Position numbers and translations under genes: made by a program
DNA from: JBOFOR01 sp051654865
GTDB lineage: Bacteria; Bacillota; Clostridia; Peptostreptococcales; Peptostreptococcaceae
NCBI GenBank assembly: GCA_051654865.1
Contig: JBOFYV010000084.1
Span: forward strand, 1-12,482
Direction: 5' to 3'
DNA: 12,482 nt
The notes under the pieces: generated by a model
Database searches by the model: none
Seen by the model: only the letters and a program-made list of their open reading frames with translations
Told to the model about the DNA's origin: nothing
Shown: positions 1 through 6,897 of the stretch, piece by piece
Layout of the letters: each line of letters starts with the position of its first letter
Position numbering within the stretch: the first letter of the stretch is position 1

Positions 1-1115
1 ACATCTAATTTATTTTGTGAAATTTCTATTCTATCTAATTTAGGTTTTGTTACTGGTTTCTTTGGTGAGAATACTGTACAACAGTCTTCTTCTGGTAATA
101 TCGACGTTTCAAATGTTCCTATCTTTTGTGCTATATCTACTATTTCTGTTTTATCCATTGCTATTAATGGTCTAAATACAGGTATACTTACAGCTGCATT
201 TGTACAAGTTAATCCTTGTATTGTTTGTGATGCAACTTGTCCTATACTTTCTCCTGTTATTAATGCGTCACAGTATCTTTTTTCTGCTACTCTCTGTGCT
301 ATTTGCATCATAAATCTTCTTGAGATTATAGTCATTTCTTCTTCTTTACATCCTAAGCCTATAGCTTTTTGTATTTCTAGTATGTTTACTTTGTGTAGCC
401 TTACTTTTCCACAGTATTTAGCTAATATTTGTGCTAAGTCTCTTACTTTTTCTTGAGACTTTTCACTTGTGAATGGGTAGCTATGGAAATGTATTGCTTC
501 TATTTCCATACCTCTTTTAGCAACCATCCATGATGCTACTGGACTATCTATTCCACCTGATAATAATGATAATGCTCTACCATTAGTTCCAAGTGGTAAT
601 CCACCGTATCCAGCTACTGTATCACTATATACCATTACATGATTTTGTCTATATTCACATCTTATTTTAACTTCAGGATTTCTAACGTCAACTGCTATTC
701 TGTCTTTAACTTGAGATACTAAGTATCCACCTATATCTAAACTCATTTCTTGAGAAGTTAATGGTAAGCTCTTATCTCCTCTTCTTGATTCTACTTTAAA
801 TGTTTTAGCACCTAATTCTATTTTTTCTTCTAATACTTTTAGTGCTAATTCTTTTAATGTCTCATAATCTTTTTCAGCTCTAACTGCAGGACAAACTCCA
901 ACTATACCAAATACCTTTTTTACTTCTTCTATTACTTCTTCATAATCATAGTCTTCTAAGTCTACATATATTCTTCCGTATTCTTTGTAAACATTAAAAT
1001 CACCTAGTGGCTTTAACATATTTTTTATGTTTTTGACAAGTTTATTTTCGAATATATATCTATTCTTTCCTTTTACTCCTATTTCTCCGTACTTAGCGAT
1101 TAATATATTATACAA
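1..1115 (-). CDS. thiI: tRNA 4-thiouridine synthase ThiI (3' end cut by window edge)
   Basis: ThiI adenylates U8 of tRNA and passes sulfur to it, and it also supplies sulfur for the thiamine thiazole. My translation of the minus strand gives 371 codons before the window ends. The order is an N-terminal ferredoxin-like region (about 1-60), a THUMP region (about 60-165) and a PP-loop ATPase. The PP-loop motif SGGIDS is at residues 186-191. The LPEEDCC segment (residues 340-346) carries the cysteine that corresponds to the catalytic cysteine before the rhodanese domain of the E. coli enzyme. Firmicute ThiI proteins of about 400 residues lack the rhodanese domain, so only some 20-30 residues should be missing here. 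The start is a TTG at 1113-1115, with AGAGGTG a few bases upstream and no nearby in-frame ATG. It lies 38 bases after the cysteine desulfurase and is surely co-transcribed with it. Family assignment is firm. Confidence 0.95.
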   Translation of the reverse strand, partial: MYNILIAKYGEIGVKGKNRYIFENKLVKNIKNMLKPLGDFNVYKEYGRIYVDLEDYDYEEVIEEVKKVFGIVGVCPAVRAEKDYETLKELALKVLEEKIELGAKTFKVESRRGDKSLPLTSQEMSLDIGGYLVSQVKDRIAVDVRNPEVKIRCEYRQNHVMVYSDTVAGYGGLPLGTNGRALSLLSGGIDSPVASWMVAKRGMEIEAIHFHSYPFTSEKSQEKVRDLAQILAKYCGKVRLHKVNILEIQKAIGLGCKEEEMTIISRRFMMQIAQRVAEKRYCDALITGESIGQVASQTIQGLTCTNAAVSIPVFRPLIAMDKTEIVDIAQKIGTFETSILPEEDCCTVFSPKKPVTKPKLDRIEISQNKLD

Positions 1116-1153
1116 TCTTTTCACCTCTTAATGTTTTTTATTAAAGTCTAATA

Positions 1154-2305
1154 TTATCTTCTCTTCATTATCATTCTTAAGTCATCTACCGATTCTTTTA
1201 CTATTTTTACAGCTTCTAAGATTTCTTCTTCCGTAGTTAAGTCTGATAAACTAAATCTTATTGCTCCTTCTATTTCATCAGGTGTTAATCCCATTGCATT
1301 TAGTACATGGCTACCTTTTTTCTTTGATGAACAAGCTGATCCTGTTGAAATATATACTTGCTTTTGTTCTAAATAATGAAGTAGTACCTCTCCTTTTATT
1401 CCTCTAAAAGAAATATTTAATATGTGACATACTCCATCATCTTGAGAGTTTATCTTTATATCATCTATATTTTCTACTATTTCATCTTTAAGCATGTTCT
1501 TTAAATTAGATATTTTATTTATTTTTCCATCTAAGTCTTTATTTATTATACTTACAGCTTCTCCTAAACCGTAAATTCCAGGTGTATTCTCAGTACCTGA
1601 CCTTGCTCCAACTTCTTGGCCTCCACCTGTCAATAGAGGTTTAAATCTATTATTTTCTTTTACATACATAAAACCTATACCTTTAGGACCGTGTAATTTA
1701 TGGGCGCTTACACTCATAAAGTCTATGTTATATCTTGATGGTCTAAAGTTTATTTTAGAATATGATTGTACAGCATCTACATGAAGGTATACTTTATCTT
1801 TTAATGTTTTAAGATATTTTCCTATTTCTTGTATTGGCTGTATACTACCTACTTCATTATTTACGTGCATTATTGTTATTAAACAAGTTGTAGGTTTTAT
1901 AGATTGCTTAAGTTCTTCTAAATCTATTTTTCCATCTTTATTAACTTTTAGATATGTAACTTCACACCCTTCTTCTTCTAAATCTTTAAGTGTATTTAAC
2001 ACAGATGGATGCTCTATATTTGTAGATATAATGTGATTTTTTCTTCTTTTATTTAAAGCTACTACACCTCTTATTATTGCATTATTAGATTCCGTTCCTC
2101 CAGAAGTAAAGAATATCTCTTTATCCTTAGCGCCTATAGTTCTTGCAATATTTTGCCTTATTGCTTTTATATTCTTTTCTACTTCTATTCCTTTTCTATG
2201 TAAAGAAGATGGATTTGCATAGTCCGTACTAAGAGCATAAACCATTTTTTCAATTACTTCATTGTATGGTTTAGTTGTAGCGCTATTATCTAAATATATT
2301 TCCAT
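1154..2305 (-). CDS. Cysteine desulfurase (NifS/IscS family, NifZ-like partner of ThiI)
   Basis: This is a PLP enzyme that removes sulfur from cysteine and holds it as a persulfide for transfer to an acceptor. The 383-residue length fits the family. Visible features are His99 (IEHPS), Asp177 and Gln180 (HVDAVQ), the PLP lysine Lys203 in SAHKLHGPKG, and the catalytic Cys325 in TGSACSS. The start ATG follows AGTAGGTG at a normal distance. The gene is directly upstream of thiI on the same strand. In Bacillus subtilis the corresponding desulfurase next to thiI is NifZ, which feeds sulfur to the rhodanese-less ThiI. The same role is inferred here, rather than general Fe-S cluster assembly, because no iscU or nifU scaffold gene is adjacent. 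No clear promoter hexamers were found upstream. Confidence 0.95.
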   Translation of the reverse strand: MEIYLDNSATTKPYNEVIEKMVYALSTDYANPSSLHRKGIEVEKNIKAIRQNIARTIGAKDKEIFFTSGGTESNNAIIRGVVALNKRRKNHIISTNIEHPSVLNTLKDLEEEGCEVTYLKVNKDGKIDLEELKQSIKPTTCLITIMHVNNEVGSIQPIQEIGKYLKTLKDKVYLHVDAVQSYSKINFRPSRYNIDFMSVSAHKLHGPKGIGFMYVKENNRFKPLLTGGGQEVGARSGTENTPGIYGLGEAVSIINKDLDGKINKISNLKNMLKDEIVENIDDIKINSQDDGVCHILNISFRGIKGEVLLHYLEQKQVYISTGSACSSKKKGSHVLNAMGLTPDEIEGAIRFSLSDLTTEEEILEAVKIVKESVDDLRMIMKRR

Positions 2306-2596
2306 ATACTACACCTACTTTCTATCATTATATGCCAATTCATCATTTACTTTATTTTTACCAATTTTATAGGTAATCTATCAAAATAGTATAAAGTCTT
2401 TGATAAAGATTTTATTATAAACTCATATCATATTATTATATCATTAATTATTGTATTTTTTAACATTTAATGGCTAATATTTAAAGTATCAAATATATAA
2501 TTTCAGCTCAATTTTATTTTGCTTTATATACATTTGGCTACTTTTGTTAAATCTATGTTAAATAATACCTTTTTTTATTTTTTTTGTAGAAAAGTG
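2306..2596. other. AT-rich intergenic region upstream of the desulfurase
   Basis: No open reading frame with a ribosome binding site is visible on either strand. The region should hold the minus-strand promoter of the desulfurase-thiI operon. A TATAAT-like hexamer lies about 20 bases before the start codon, but I see no convincing -35 partner. The only clear structure is an imperfect palindrome at 2393-2413, listed separately. The rest is runs of A and T. Confidence 0.5.
2393..2413. promoter_or_regulatory. Imperfect palindrome, possible operator
   Basis: Two 9-base arms (AAAGTCTTT and AAAGATTTT) flank GAT and match at 8 of 9 positions. It lies about 90 bases upstream of the desulfurase start. 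It could be an operator, but AT-rich DNA yields such palindromes by chance, and no known box is recognised. Confidence 0.25.
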
Positions 2597-2625
2597 TTGA
2601 TAAAGTTGTCGAATTTTGATATTAT
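2597..2625 (+). promoter_or_regulatory. Promoter of RNA unit 1 with a 0A-like box in the spacer
   Basis: The -35 TTGATA (2597-2602) is followed by a 17-base spacer and the -10 TATTAT (2620-2625). The expected start of transcription is near A2632. The spacer contains TGTCGAA (2607-2613), which matches the consensus 0A box (TGNCGAA) bound by phosphorylated Spo0A. A box between -35 and -10 would normally predict repression, though activation cannot be excluded. The arrangement recurs with identical spacing in the second unit. Confidence 0.7.
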
Positions 2626-2631
2626 TTACCT

Positions 2632-2750
2632 ATGGTTATCCCCCTGATAACCTTAGTAAAATCTCTATTCCCAATACCCCTTTAAATGAATGATTTTTAT
2701 TCATTTACAACCTACTTCACGAACGGAAATCGAAGTAGGTTATTTTTTTT
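2632..2750 (+). ncRNA. Putative small RNA, copy 1 of a tandem pair
   Basis: This is a predicted transcript of about 119 nt with no credible ORF. From the 5' end it has a hairpin with 7-bp arms GGTTATC/GATAACC closing the loop CCCCT (2634-2652). An open C-rich stretch with CTCTATTCCC and ATACCCC follows (2663-2680). Next come a weak hairpin AAATGAAT/ATTCATTT (2684-2706) and a terminator hairpin. The first 50 bases are almost identical to copy 2 at 2830, with a single small difference, while the 3' parts have diverged. The unpaired CCC motifs are complementary to Shine-Dalgarno sequences, which is typical of Firmicute regulatory RNAs that block translation. I do not recognise a named Rfam family. 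A cis-acting leader is possible but less likely, because the unit ends in its own terminator and is followed by a second promoter. Confidence 0.65.
2709..2750 (+). terminator. Intrinsic terminator of RNA unit 1
   Basis: A 10-bp stem AACCTACTTC/GAAGTAGGTT (2709-2718 and 2732-2741) is followed by A and eight T residues. The 13-base loop contains AACGGAA, which is also the loop of a hairpin in unit 2. Confidence 0.85.
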
Positions 2751-2794
2751 ACGTAATAAGGCAAACGTTATTATATGTTTTTTTTAAAAAAGTA

Positions 2795-2823
2795 TTGCTT
2801 TTACTGTCGAATTTTGTTAATAT
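2795..2823 (+). promoter_or_regulatory. Promoter of RNA unit 2 with a 0A-like box in the spacer
   Basis: The -35 TTGCTT (2795-2800), a 17-base spacer and the -10 TAATAT (2818-2823) place the start near A2830. TGTCGAA lies at 2805-2811, 13 bases before the -10 start exactly as in unit 1. The flanking TTTTG is also shared, while the -35 and -10 hexamers themselves differ. That selective conservation argues for a real binding site. Confidence 0.7.
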
Positions 2824-2829
2824 AAATAC

Positions 2830-2974
2830 ATGGTTATCCCCCTGATAACCTTAATTAAAATCTCTATTCCCAATACCCCTTTTGAACGGATAGACTTTAT
2901 ATCCATTATCGTTAAATTGACAACGGAAGTCAGTTTAACACAAAAAAAAGAGCTTCCCCGAGCTCTTTTTTTTT
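2830..2974 (+). ncRNA. Putative small RNA, copy 2 of a tandem pair
   Basis: This is a predicted transcript of about 145 nt. It repeats the 5' hairpin GGTTATC-CCCCT-GATAACC (2832-2850) and the C-rich open stretch (2861-2880) of copy 1. It then has its own middle part: a small hairpin GGATA/TATCC (2888-2904) and an 11-bp stem GTTAAATTGAC/GTCAGTTTAAC (2911-2939) closing the loop AACGGAA. The terminator loop TCCCCG is again C-rich. A 75-codon frame starting at 2830 overlaps it, but it has no ribosome binding site and its codons follow the RNA helices, so I treat it as noise. The unit ends 127 bases before the asparaginase start. A leader role for that gene is an alternative to a free trans-acting RNA. 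Confidence 0.65.
2942..2974 (+). terminator. Intrinsic terminator of RNA unit 2
   Basis: A 13-bp stem with arms AAAAAAAAGAGCT (2942-2954) and AGCTCTTTTTTTT (2961-2973) encloses TCCCCG, and the right arm provides a run of nine T residues. The A-run would also give a U-tract on the opposite strand. Confidence 0.9.
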
Positions 2975-3101
2975 ATATATTTTTATGTGATTTTTTTGGT
3001 ATAATTATGTATATATTATTTATATATATAATATTTTTATTGCAAAGATATAAATAAAATGTTTTTATTTTAATATAGATTTTAGGATGGGTGATATTAC
3101 G

Positions 3102-4094
3102 ATGAATAAAAAGAAGGTTGCGATAGTTTTTACTGGTGGAACAATTTCTATGACTGTTGATGAAAAGGTTGGTGCTGCTATACCAACTTTATCTGGGGAA
3201 CAAATAATGTCAATGGTTACTAATATTGATAAGGTTGCTAATGTTGAAGTTTTTAACTTCGACGAAATACCTGGACCTCACTTTACTCCAGAAAGAATGA
3301 TGGAGTTAAAGCATTATGTAAATGAATTACTTGAAAGAGATAATATAAGTGGAGTTGTTATAACTCATGGTACAGATAGCTTAGAAGAAACTGCATTCTT
3401 CCTTGATTTAACGATTACTAGTTCTAAACCTGTAATAGTTACTGGAGCTATGAGAAGTAGTTCTGAACTAGGATACGATGGACCAAGCAACTTATCTGCA
3501 GCTGTATGTACAGCTATATCAGATTATGCAGTTGATAAAGGTGTTCTAGTTGTATTAAATAACGAAGTTTTATTAGCCTCTGAGGCAACTAAGACTAATA
3601 CTCTATCTTTAAATACATTCCAAGCTTTATGTTCTGGACCTTTAGGTATAATAGATTGCAATGAGCTTGTTTTATCTAAGGTTAAAGGACGTAGAACTGT
3701 AATAGATACTGATAGTGTTGAATCTAAAGTAGCTTTATTTAAATCAGGAGTTGGTATGGATGCTGATTTTATTAGATTTGCTGCTGATAGTGGATACAAA
3801 GGTATTATAGTTGAAGCTATGGGTAGAGGTAATATACCTCCTCAAATGTATGAAGGTGTTAAATATGCTAGAGAAAAAGGTATACCTGTAGTAATTGTAT
3901 CTAGATGTCATTCTGGAAGAGTGTTTGATAGTTATGGTTATTTAGGTTCTGGAAGAGATTTAAGAAATCTTGGATGTATATTTGGAGGAGACTTACCTGG
4001 TCAAAAGGCTAGAATTAAATTAATGTTGGCTTTAGGTAAGACAAATGACTTAAATGAAATAAAAGATTTCTTCGAAAAAGGAATTTATTATTAA
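3102..4094 (+). CDS. Asparaginase (L-asparagine amidohydrolase)
   Basis: The enzyme hydrolyses asparagine to aspartate and ammonia. With the start used here it has 330 residues, normal for the bacterial asparaginase/glutaminase fold. Both threonine motifs are present: TGGTIS at residues 11-16 with Thr14, and HGTDS at residues 89-93 with Thr91 and Asp92. The catalytic lysine region is the ATKTNT segment. There is no signal peptide, so it should be cytoplasmic. I prefer the ATG at 3102 because GGGTGAT lies at a proper distance before it; the in-frame ATG at 3087 sits immediately after AGG, too close to serve as its own binding site. A TATAAT at 3000-3005 may belong to its promoter. It stands alone, with RNA unit 2 upstream and a large palindrome immediately downstream. 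Type I versus type II cannot be decided from motifs alone. Confidence 0.93.
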   Translation: MNKKKVAIVFTGGTISMTVDEKVGAAIPTLSGEQIMSMVTNIDKVANVEVFNFDEIPGPHFTPERMMELKHYVNELLERDNISGVVITHGTDSLEETAFFLDLTITSSKPVIVTGAMRSSSELGYDGPSNLSAAVCTAISDYAVDKGVLVVLNNEVLLASEATKTNTLSLNTFQALCSGPLGIIDCNELVLSKVKGRRTVIDTDSVESKVALFKSGVGMDADFIRFAADSGYKGIIVEAMGRGNIPPQMYEGVKYAREKGIPVVIVSRCHSGRVFDSYGYLGSGRDLRNLGCIFGGDLPGQKARIKLMLALGKTNDLNEIKDFFEKGIYY

Positions 4095-4326
4095 AAAATA
4101 AAGAGTTACCTACGTTTATAGTTTGTAAACTAAGTCCGCGAGATAGGGTAATAATATAAGTTTTCCTTCCGGCTAACGCAAAATTCACTTTGCTCATATC
4201 GCCGACGCAGTCGCTTAAAGGTCGGTGCAACTTATATTATTACCCTATTCGCTCGTGATTTGTATATAGTTTTGTTGCTATATCCTCAGTTATTGATATA
4301 CCGTAGGTAATTCTTTTATTTTTTAA
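4091..4326. repeat. Nested palindromic element of about 236 bp between convergent genes
   Basis: The ends form a near-perfect inverted repeat of about 24 bases (4091-4114 against 4302-4326). Both ends begin with TTAA plus a run of A on the inward strand, and the inner edge is ACCTACG. Inside is a second, 21-base perfect inverted repeat (4142-4162 against 4229-4249), extended by a bulged GCGA. The centre carries a small hairpin (CACCGAC against GTCGGCG on the minus strand). The left end overlaps the asparaginase stop codon and the right end is 21 bases from the ATPase stop. The outer arms give U-tracts on both strands, so it can terminate both genes. The length, terminal repeats and a related core at 6752-6782 also fit a MITE-like or other mobile structured repeat. 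No clear target duplication was seen, and it has no coding capacity. Confidence 0.75.
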
Positions 4327-4346
4327 TTTGATGGTAGATATATAGA

Positions 4347-5072
4347 CTAAGCTAATATCTTTTCAAAGAATTCTTGTGTTCTTTCATGTTGTGGGTTTTG
4401 GAATATTTTTTCTGGTGAGTTTGTTTCTAGTATTTTTCCTTGGTCCATAAATATTACTCTGTCTGCTACTTCTTTAGCAAATCCCATTTCATGTGTTACT
4501 ATTACCATAGTCATTCCTTCTTTAGCTAGCTCTTTTATTACGTCTAGTACTTCTTTTACCATTTCTGGATCTAGGGCTGATGTTGGTTCGTCAAATAGTA
4601 TCATATCTGGTTCCATTGCTAGGGCTCTGGCTATTGCTATTCTTTGTTTTTGTCCTCCTGATAGTTGTATTGGGTATGCGTCTTTTTTGTCAAGTAATCC
4701 TACTCTTTCTAATAGGTATTCTGCTTTTTTTGTTGCTTGCTCTTTTGTCATTATTTTTAGGTTTGTTGGTGCTAGTGTTATGTTTTCTATTACTGTTTTA
4801 TGCGGGAATAGGTTGAAGTTTTGAAATACCATTCCTATTTTTTGTCTTACTTTATCTATGTTTATCTTTCTATCTGTTATATTTTTTCCTTCAAATATAA
4901 CTTCTCCTTTAGTTGGATTTTCTAGTAGGTTTATACATCTAAGTAATGTACTTTTTCCTGATCCACTAGGACCTATTATTGTCATTATTTCACCTTTATT
5001 TATTTCTAAGTTTATATCTTTTAATACTTCTAGTTTTCCAAATGATTTATTTAGGTTATTTATTGTTATCAT
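4347..5072 (-). CDS. artR: Polar amino-acid ABC transporter, ATP-binding protein
   Basis: This is the cytoplasmic ATPase that powers import together with the permease and lipoprotein upstream. Its 241 residues match the GlnQ/ArtR family. Visible motifs are Walker A GPSGSGKS (34-41), the Q-loop glutamine 84, the signature LSGGQ (137-141), Walker B ending in FDE (157-162), and the switch histidine 194 in VTHEM. I set the start at the ATG at 5072. AGGAGG lies seven bases before it, whereas the in-frame ATG at 5078 almost touches AGGAGG and the one at 5105 overlaps the permease and adds eleven atypical residues. It is the last gene of the operon, 25 bases after the permease. The symbol follows B. 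subtilis ArtPQR (YqiXYZ), and the arginine specificity comes from the T-box leader rather than from this protein. Confidence 0.93.
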   Translation of the reverse strand: MITINNLNKSFGKLEVLKDINLEINKGEIMTIIGPSGSGKSTLLRCINLLENPTKGEVIFEGKNITDRKINIDKVRQKIGMVFQNFNLFPHKTVIENITLAPTNLKIMTKEQATKKAEYLLERVGLLDKKDAYPIQLSGGQKQRIAIARALAMEPDMILFDEPTSALDPEMVKEVLDVIKELAKEGMTMVIVTHEMGFAKEVADRVIFMDQGKILETNSPEKIFQNPQHERTQEFFEKILA

Positions 5073-5097
5073 TTTCATTCCTCCTAGCTTATTATAT

Positions 5098-5772
5098 TTA
5101 TCCATTAGATAGTGATAACTTCTTTTCTAATAATCCCACTAGTTTGGATAGAGTAAATGTTAGTACAAAGTATATCACTGCTGCTACTATATATGGTTCT
5201 AAGGCTTTGTATGTTGATATTCTAATTGTTGATGCTGAAAACATAATTTCTTGTACTCCTACTATGGATATTATTGCTGATTCTTTTACTAATGTTACAA
5301 ATTCATTAGCTAGTGCTGGTAATGAATATTTTACCGCTTGGGGTATTATTATATGTTTCATCGTAGATACATAGCTTAATCCAAGTGATCTACTAGCTTC
5401 CATTTGGCCTTTATCTACTGATTGTATTCCTCCTCTTAGTATTTCGGCTACATATGCTCCTGAGTTTATAGATAATCCTATTGCTCCTGTTACAAATGCA
5501 CTTGATAACCCTAATACTCCAGGAAAATTTATTCCTATTTGTGGAAGCCCAAAGTATAGTATAAATACTTGAACTAGTACCGGGGTACCCCTTATTACTT
5601 CTATATACACAGATGCTATTACTTTTAGTATTTTCAAGTTAGCTATTTTCATTAAGCAAACTATCATACCTATTATGCATCCAAAGAATAATGCTATTAT
5701 TGAAATTAATATTGTTGCACATGTTCCTTCTATAATTACACTATAGTACTCTGTTAAAAAACTAAAATCCAT
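5098..5772 (-). CDS. artQ: Polar amino-acid ABC transporter, permease
   Basis: This 224-residue inner-membrane subunit belongs to the HisM/GlnP family. Hydrophobic segments are seen at about residues 10-38, 50-75, 85-110 and 185-212, consistent with five membrane helices. The family EAA loop that docks on the ATPase is visible as GQMEASRSLGLSYVSTMKHI, followed by IIPQAV. The RGTPVLVQ segment typical of the amino-acid permease family is present at about 60-67. The start has an AGGGGATGAT-type binding site before it. It lies 27 bases after the lipoprotein gene and 25 bases before the ATPase start, so the three genes form one transcript. Confidence 0.94.
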   Translation of the reverse strand: MDFSFLTEYYSVIIEGTCATILISIIALFFGCIIGMIVCLMKIANLKILKVIASVYIEVIRGTPVLVQVFILYFGLPQIGINFPGVLGLSSAFVTGAIGLSINSGAYVAEILRGGIQSVDKGQMEASRSLGLSYVSTMKHIIIPQAVKYSLPALANEFVTLVKESAIISIVGVQEIMFSASTIRISTYKALEPYIVAAVIYFVLTFTLSKLVGLLEKKLSLSNG

Positions 5773-5799
5773 ATTATCATCCCCTATTTATTGTCATTT

Positions 5800-6657
5800 T
5801 TATTTTTTATCAGCTAATTTTAATGCTTCTTGCATAAGTTCATCTGCCTTGCCTGAATCCTGCAATTCTTTTATTTTTTTATTAACTAAATCTATAAGTT
5901 CTTTATTATCTAATTTAGCATCAGACTTTTTAAATGCTGCTGCTGCACTTTCTTCTAATCCTTGACCTACTGTTGTGTTTCCTATTGCTACACCGTCATA
6001 TTGTTTCACATTTATCGCTGCTACATTTTTACCTGTTACTATTGCATCGATTCTTCCATTTTGTAATTCTAGCATTAAATCTGGTATTTTAGGTAGTGCT
6101 GTTACGTTAGAAGATTTCAGTGTATCTACAACAAAACTTTCTTGAGTAGTTCCTCTTTGTACTCCTATTTTAAGTGTTTTTAAATCTTCATCACTTTTTA
6201 TTTTATCTTCATTACCTTCTTTAACTATAACTACATTTGAATCTACGTAATATAAATCTGAGAAATCAACATTCTTCTTTCTCTCTTCATTAGGAGTCAT
6301 ACATGCTAATATCAAATCTATTTTATTTGCATTTAATGCTCCAAGTAATCCATCAAAGTCCATATCTGTAATTTCTAATTCAACACCAATTTCTTTAGCT
6401 ATCTCCTCAGCTAACATAACATCAAAACCAGTTACAGTGTCTTTTCCATCAATTATTTTATGAAACTCATATGGTGCATATCCTGAGCTAGTTCCTAAAA
6501 CTAATTTACCACTTTCTTTTATTTGCTCTAATTTGCTTGTTGCAGTCGATTCATTCCCTTTTGAATTATCATTATTAGTAGATGAACCACACCCCACCAA
6601 TGATATCGATAATACTAGTGCTACACCATAACTTAATATTTTTTTTAATCCCTTCAT
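5800..6657 (-). CDS. artP: Amino-acid ABC transporter substrate-binding lipoprotein
   Basis: This is the 285-residue extracytoplasmic receptor of the importer (SBP family 3). It has a lipoprotein signal peptide with lipobox LVGC, so lipidation is expected at Cys23, followed by a Ser/Asn-rich linker. The fold begins near GKLVLGTSSGYAPYEF. The segment CMTPNEERKKNVDFSDLYY contains the arginine that usually binds the ligand carboxylate. At the site that usually supplies an aspartate for the ligand amino group (the DAxxxD pattern), the sequence reads DAIVTGKNVA, so a glycine stands where the aspartate is expected. GGGGGAG lies at a good distance before the ATG. It is the first gene after the T-box leader. 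Arginine is the likely ligand, by inference from the specifier. Confidence 0.93.
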   Translation of the reverse strand: MKGLKKILSYGVALVLSISLVGCGSSTNNDNSKGNESTATSKLEQIKESGKLVLGTSSGYAPYEFHKIIDGKDTVTGFDVMLAEEIAKEIGVELEITDMDFDGLLGALNANKIDLILACMTPNEERKKNVDFSDLYYVDSNVVIVKEGNEDKIKSDEDLKTLKIGVQRGTTQESFVVDTLKSSNVTALPKIPDLMLELQNGRIDAIVTGKNVAAINVKQYDGVAIGNTTVGQGLEESAAAAFKKSDAKLDNKELIDLVNKKIKELQDSGKADELMQEALKLADKK

Positions 6658-6897
6658 ACTTACTCCCCCTTAAAATGTTTTTATTATATTTTTGTATATT
6701 GTATACTATGTTTACTCTAGTAACACCTAAAAATACTCATAGAATGTCCTTATACGTAAAATTTCGCTTCACTCATATCGCCAACGACTTTGTCCGTTGC
6801 TCAAAATTCTCTTTTTTACTCACGATAAGTTCATTGATATAACTAAATTCTAGTTACTTAATCATAATTTCAAAGTTAATAGAATGTCCTTATACGT
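6658..6897 (-). other. Leader segment between T-box terminator and lipoprotein gene
   Basis: About 240 bases separate the T-box terminator from the start codon. There is no ORF with a ribosome binding site. It contains the two 23-base direct repeats and a diverged copy of the repeat core found in the 4091-4326 palindrome, plus small hairpins (TAACTA/TAGTTA and CAACG/CGTTG on the minus strand). An internal promoter could not be identified with confidence. Confidence 0.6.

Noticed and set aside
2632..2974. Tandem riboswitch of a known class (for example c-di-GMP or preQ1)
   Set aside because: I see no core motif of these classes, and each unit has its own promoter and terminator, unlike a tandem aptamer on one leader.
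2830..3057. 75-codon plus-strand frame starting MVIPLITLIK
   Set aside because: It begins at the predicted RNA start, has no ribosome binding site, and its codons run through the RNA hairpins and the terminator.
4015..4230. 71-codon minus-strand frame at the end of the asparaginase gene
   Set aside because: It overlaps the asparaginase gene and the palindrome, has no binding site, and resembles no family.
4580..5374. Several hydrophobic plus-strand frames opposite the transporter genes
   Set aside because: They are antisense shadows of the ATPase and permease genes, produced by T-rich complements of AT-rich coding sequence.
6582..6842. 86-codon plus-strand frame over the lipoprotein start and leader
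   Set aside because: It is antisense to the signal peptide region and runs through the direct repeat, with no binding site.
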